The notes under the pieces are model-generated. The model had not been told where the DNA came from. It made no database searches and saw only the letters and a list, made by a program, of their open reading frames with translations. A stretch of DNA of 64,000 nt from Bin75 sp965200435 (GTDB lineage Bacteria > Nitrospirota > Nitrospiria > Nitrospirales > UBA8639), in NCBI GenBank assembly GCA_965200435.1, contig OZ241337.1, forward strand, positions 1-64,000, written 5' to 3'. A program made the position numbers and the translations under genes. Below are positions 63,132 to 64,000 of this stretch, piece after piece. How positions within the stretch are numbered: position 1 is the first letter of the stretch; each line of letters opens with the position of its first letter.

Positions 63132-63678
63132 ACCTGCGGTGTCTGTATTTTTTTTTAGGCCATGAACTTTTTGCGACAAGATATCCAGCCGTCGCGCCCA
63201 GTAACGCGCCGAGGCACCAACCTGCAAGTACGTCCGTGGGGTAATGTGCGCCGAGATAGACGCGGGACAGGCCTCCAATGACCAGAAGAGGTAGCATGAC
63301 CCACCGGGTCGAAGGAAACAGCACCCCAAGAAAGGCCGCGGCAATGGCCGTATTCACGGCGTGATTGGAAGGCAGGCTGAACAATTTCCCACATCCGGTC
63401 AGTTCATGAACGTTCAGCAAAGCCTGACACGGCCGCGGACGAGCCATCCATAGCTTGATTTGGGTCCCGAGAAAATCTCCCCCACCGATCGAGAGACCCA
63501 GAACTGACGTGACCAGAACGCCGTGATGCCAATCGAGCCACACACGCCAAGCCAGAAACGCCGCAATCAACACGACGAAATTGGTCGCTGACGAACATTG
63601 CAGCATCAACCAGTCCAGGGTGGCCGATTGGCCGGCCAATCCATTAACGGCATAAAACAGGGCTGTATCCCAATCCAT
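63124..63678 (-). CDS. PAP2-family membrane phosphatase
   Basis: A 184-residue membrane protein with the acid-phosphatase/PAP2 motifs: KLWMARPRP, SLPSNHAVN and GGLSRVYLGAHYPTD. It may dephosphorylate undecaprenyl pyrophosphate or phosphatidylglycerol phosphate. The C-terminus is basic, ending HRRSD; its last two codons and TAG lie inside a palindromic repeat (63110-63131). Confidence 0.9.
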   Translation of the reverse strand: MDWDTALFYAVNGLAGQSATLDWLMLQCSSATNFVVLIAAFLAWRVWLDWHHGVLVTSVLGLSIGGGDFLGTQIKLWMARPRPCQALLNVHELTGCGKLFSLPSNHAVNTAIAAAFLGVLFPSTRWVMLPLLVIGGLSRVYLGAHYPTDVLAGWCLGALLGATAGYLVAKSSWPKKKYRHRRSD

Positions 63679-63728
63679 TGACTCCCCCGGCTTCTTTCGT
63701 GACGAACGATGTGCTAGGATTCCCTGCT

Positions 63729-63876
63729 AAGGAACCTCTGATTGAGTGCACGATCGGGCGCATGGCGGCGTGGTGTCCTCGCTCAACCCTCACCTATCGC
63801 CCTGATACGCTTCGGGTTTCGCTCCGGGACGCCTTGCCCTGCATCCCGCTATCACACGAAATCAGAGGTTCCCTAA
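63729..63876. repeat. 145-bp element, copy H (full)
   Basis: Orientation 2: left end AAGGAACCTCTGATTGAGTG, right end AAATCAGAGGTTCCCTAA. It sits between the PAP2 gene and tatD, 20 bp before the tatD start. Confidence 0.93.
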
Positions 63877-63896
63877 CGTACACGGGGAGCGTGGAG

Positions 63897-64000
63897 ATGC
63901 TCATCGACAGCCATGCGCATTTGGATGACCTGAGATACGATACTGATCGGGACAACGTCCTTCAACGTGCCGAAGCTGCCGGCATTGATGCCATTGTCAC
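63897..64000 (+). CDS. TatD-family hydrolase (partial, runs off window)
   Basis: The first 34 codons, MLIDSHAHLDDLRYDTDRDN, have the TatD metal motif HAHLD at the start. TatD enzymes are metal-dependent DNases and hydrolases. The gene continues beyond the window edge. The ATG at 63897 is preceded by GGGGAGCGTGG. Confidence 0.85.
   Translation, partial: MLIDSHAHLDDLRYDTDRDNVLQRAEAAGIDAIV

Overview
The window reads as a chromosomal segment of a Gram-negative (diderm), LPS-making, respiratory bacterium of moderate GC. LptF/LptG, KdsC, LpxD, an RND efflux pump and a frameshifted outer-membrane porin gene show an outer membrane. The two-gene biotin carboxylase/carboxyltransferase pair, the carrier-protein cysteine cluster, the molybdate transporter, the haem genes and the small iron-sulfur and copper proteins together fit the Nitrospirota (Nitrospira-like nitrite oxidisers or relatives). 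That assignment is an inference from gene content; no rRNA gene is present to confirm it. Nearly all the DNA is core metabolism; there is no complete prophage, insertion sequence or CRISPR array.

Layout. 0-7 kb: a decayed mannose-1-phosphate guanylyltransferase gene, kdsC, lptF-lptG, then a ketosynthase, a long-tailed acyl carrier protein and lpxD. 7-14 kb: yacG, a small membrane protein and a tripartite RND efflux operon. 14-21 kb: a VOC protein, tRNA-Gly, tyrS, a ComEA-like protein, lpdA-gcvH, a lipoprotein and ndk. 21-29 kb: a repeat-rich gap, a lytic transglycosylase, a possible structured RNA, a sirtuin and an eight-gene sulfur-carrier operon (ThiS-like, CysM, MoeB, ThrC, CysO-like, NIL, MoeB, JAMM peptidase). 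29-37 kb: modABC, a frameshifted porin, a divergent HTH/substrate-binding regulator with a perfect 22-bp palindrome, and a frameshifted M3 peptidase. 37-44 kb: cytochrome c, queC, a DksA-like protein, apt, an acylphosphatase, a protoporphyrinogen oxidase, hemE and several small proteins. 44-55 kb: an FmdB-like protein, a PstS-like protein, the pyruvate carboxylase pair, a hydrolase, a TenA-family protein, a beta-helix protein, coaE, trxB and thiI. 55-64 kb: a DNA-methyltransferase remnant between repeats, a rhodanese protein, tRNA-Pro overlapping ald, two ferredoxin-like genes, a squalene/phytoene synthase with a cupredoxin, htpX, a PAP2 phosphatase and the start of tatD.

The most unusual features are these. 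(1) A dispersed element of about 145-149 bp with inverted ends occurs in five full and three partial copies, and its ends supply the stop codons of at least four genes (lptG, thiI and two hypothetical genes). (2) The sulfur-carrier operon has two carriers whose C-termini run past the functional Gly-Gly (GGGA and GGCHD), next to a JAMM peptidase that could trim them. (3) Several genes are decayed or frameshifted: manC, the porin that now reads into modA, the M3 peptidase at an A8 run, and the methyltransferase fragment. These look like ongoing loss or unresolved homopolymer errors.
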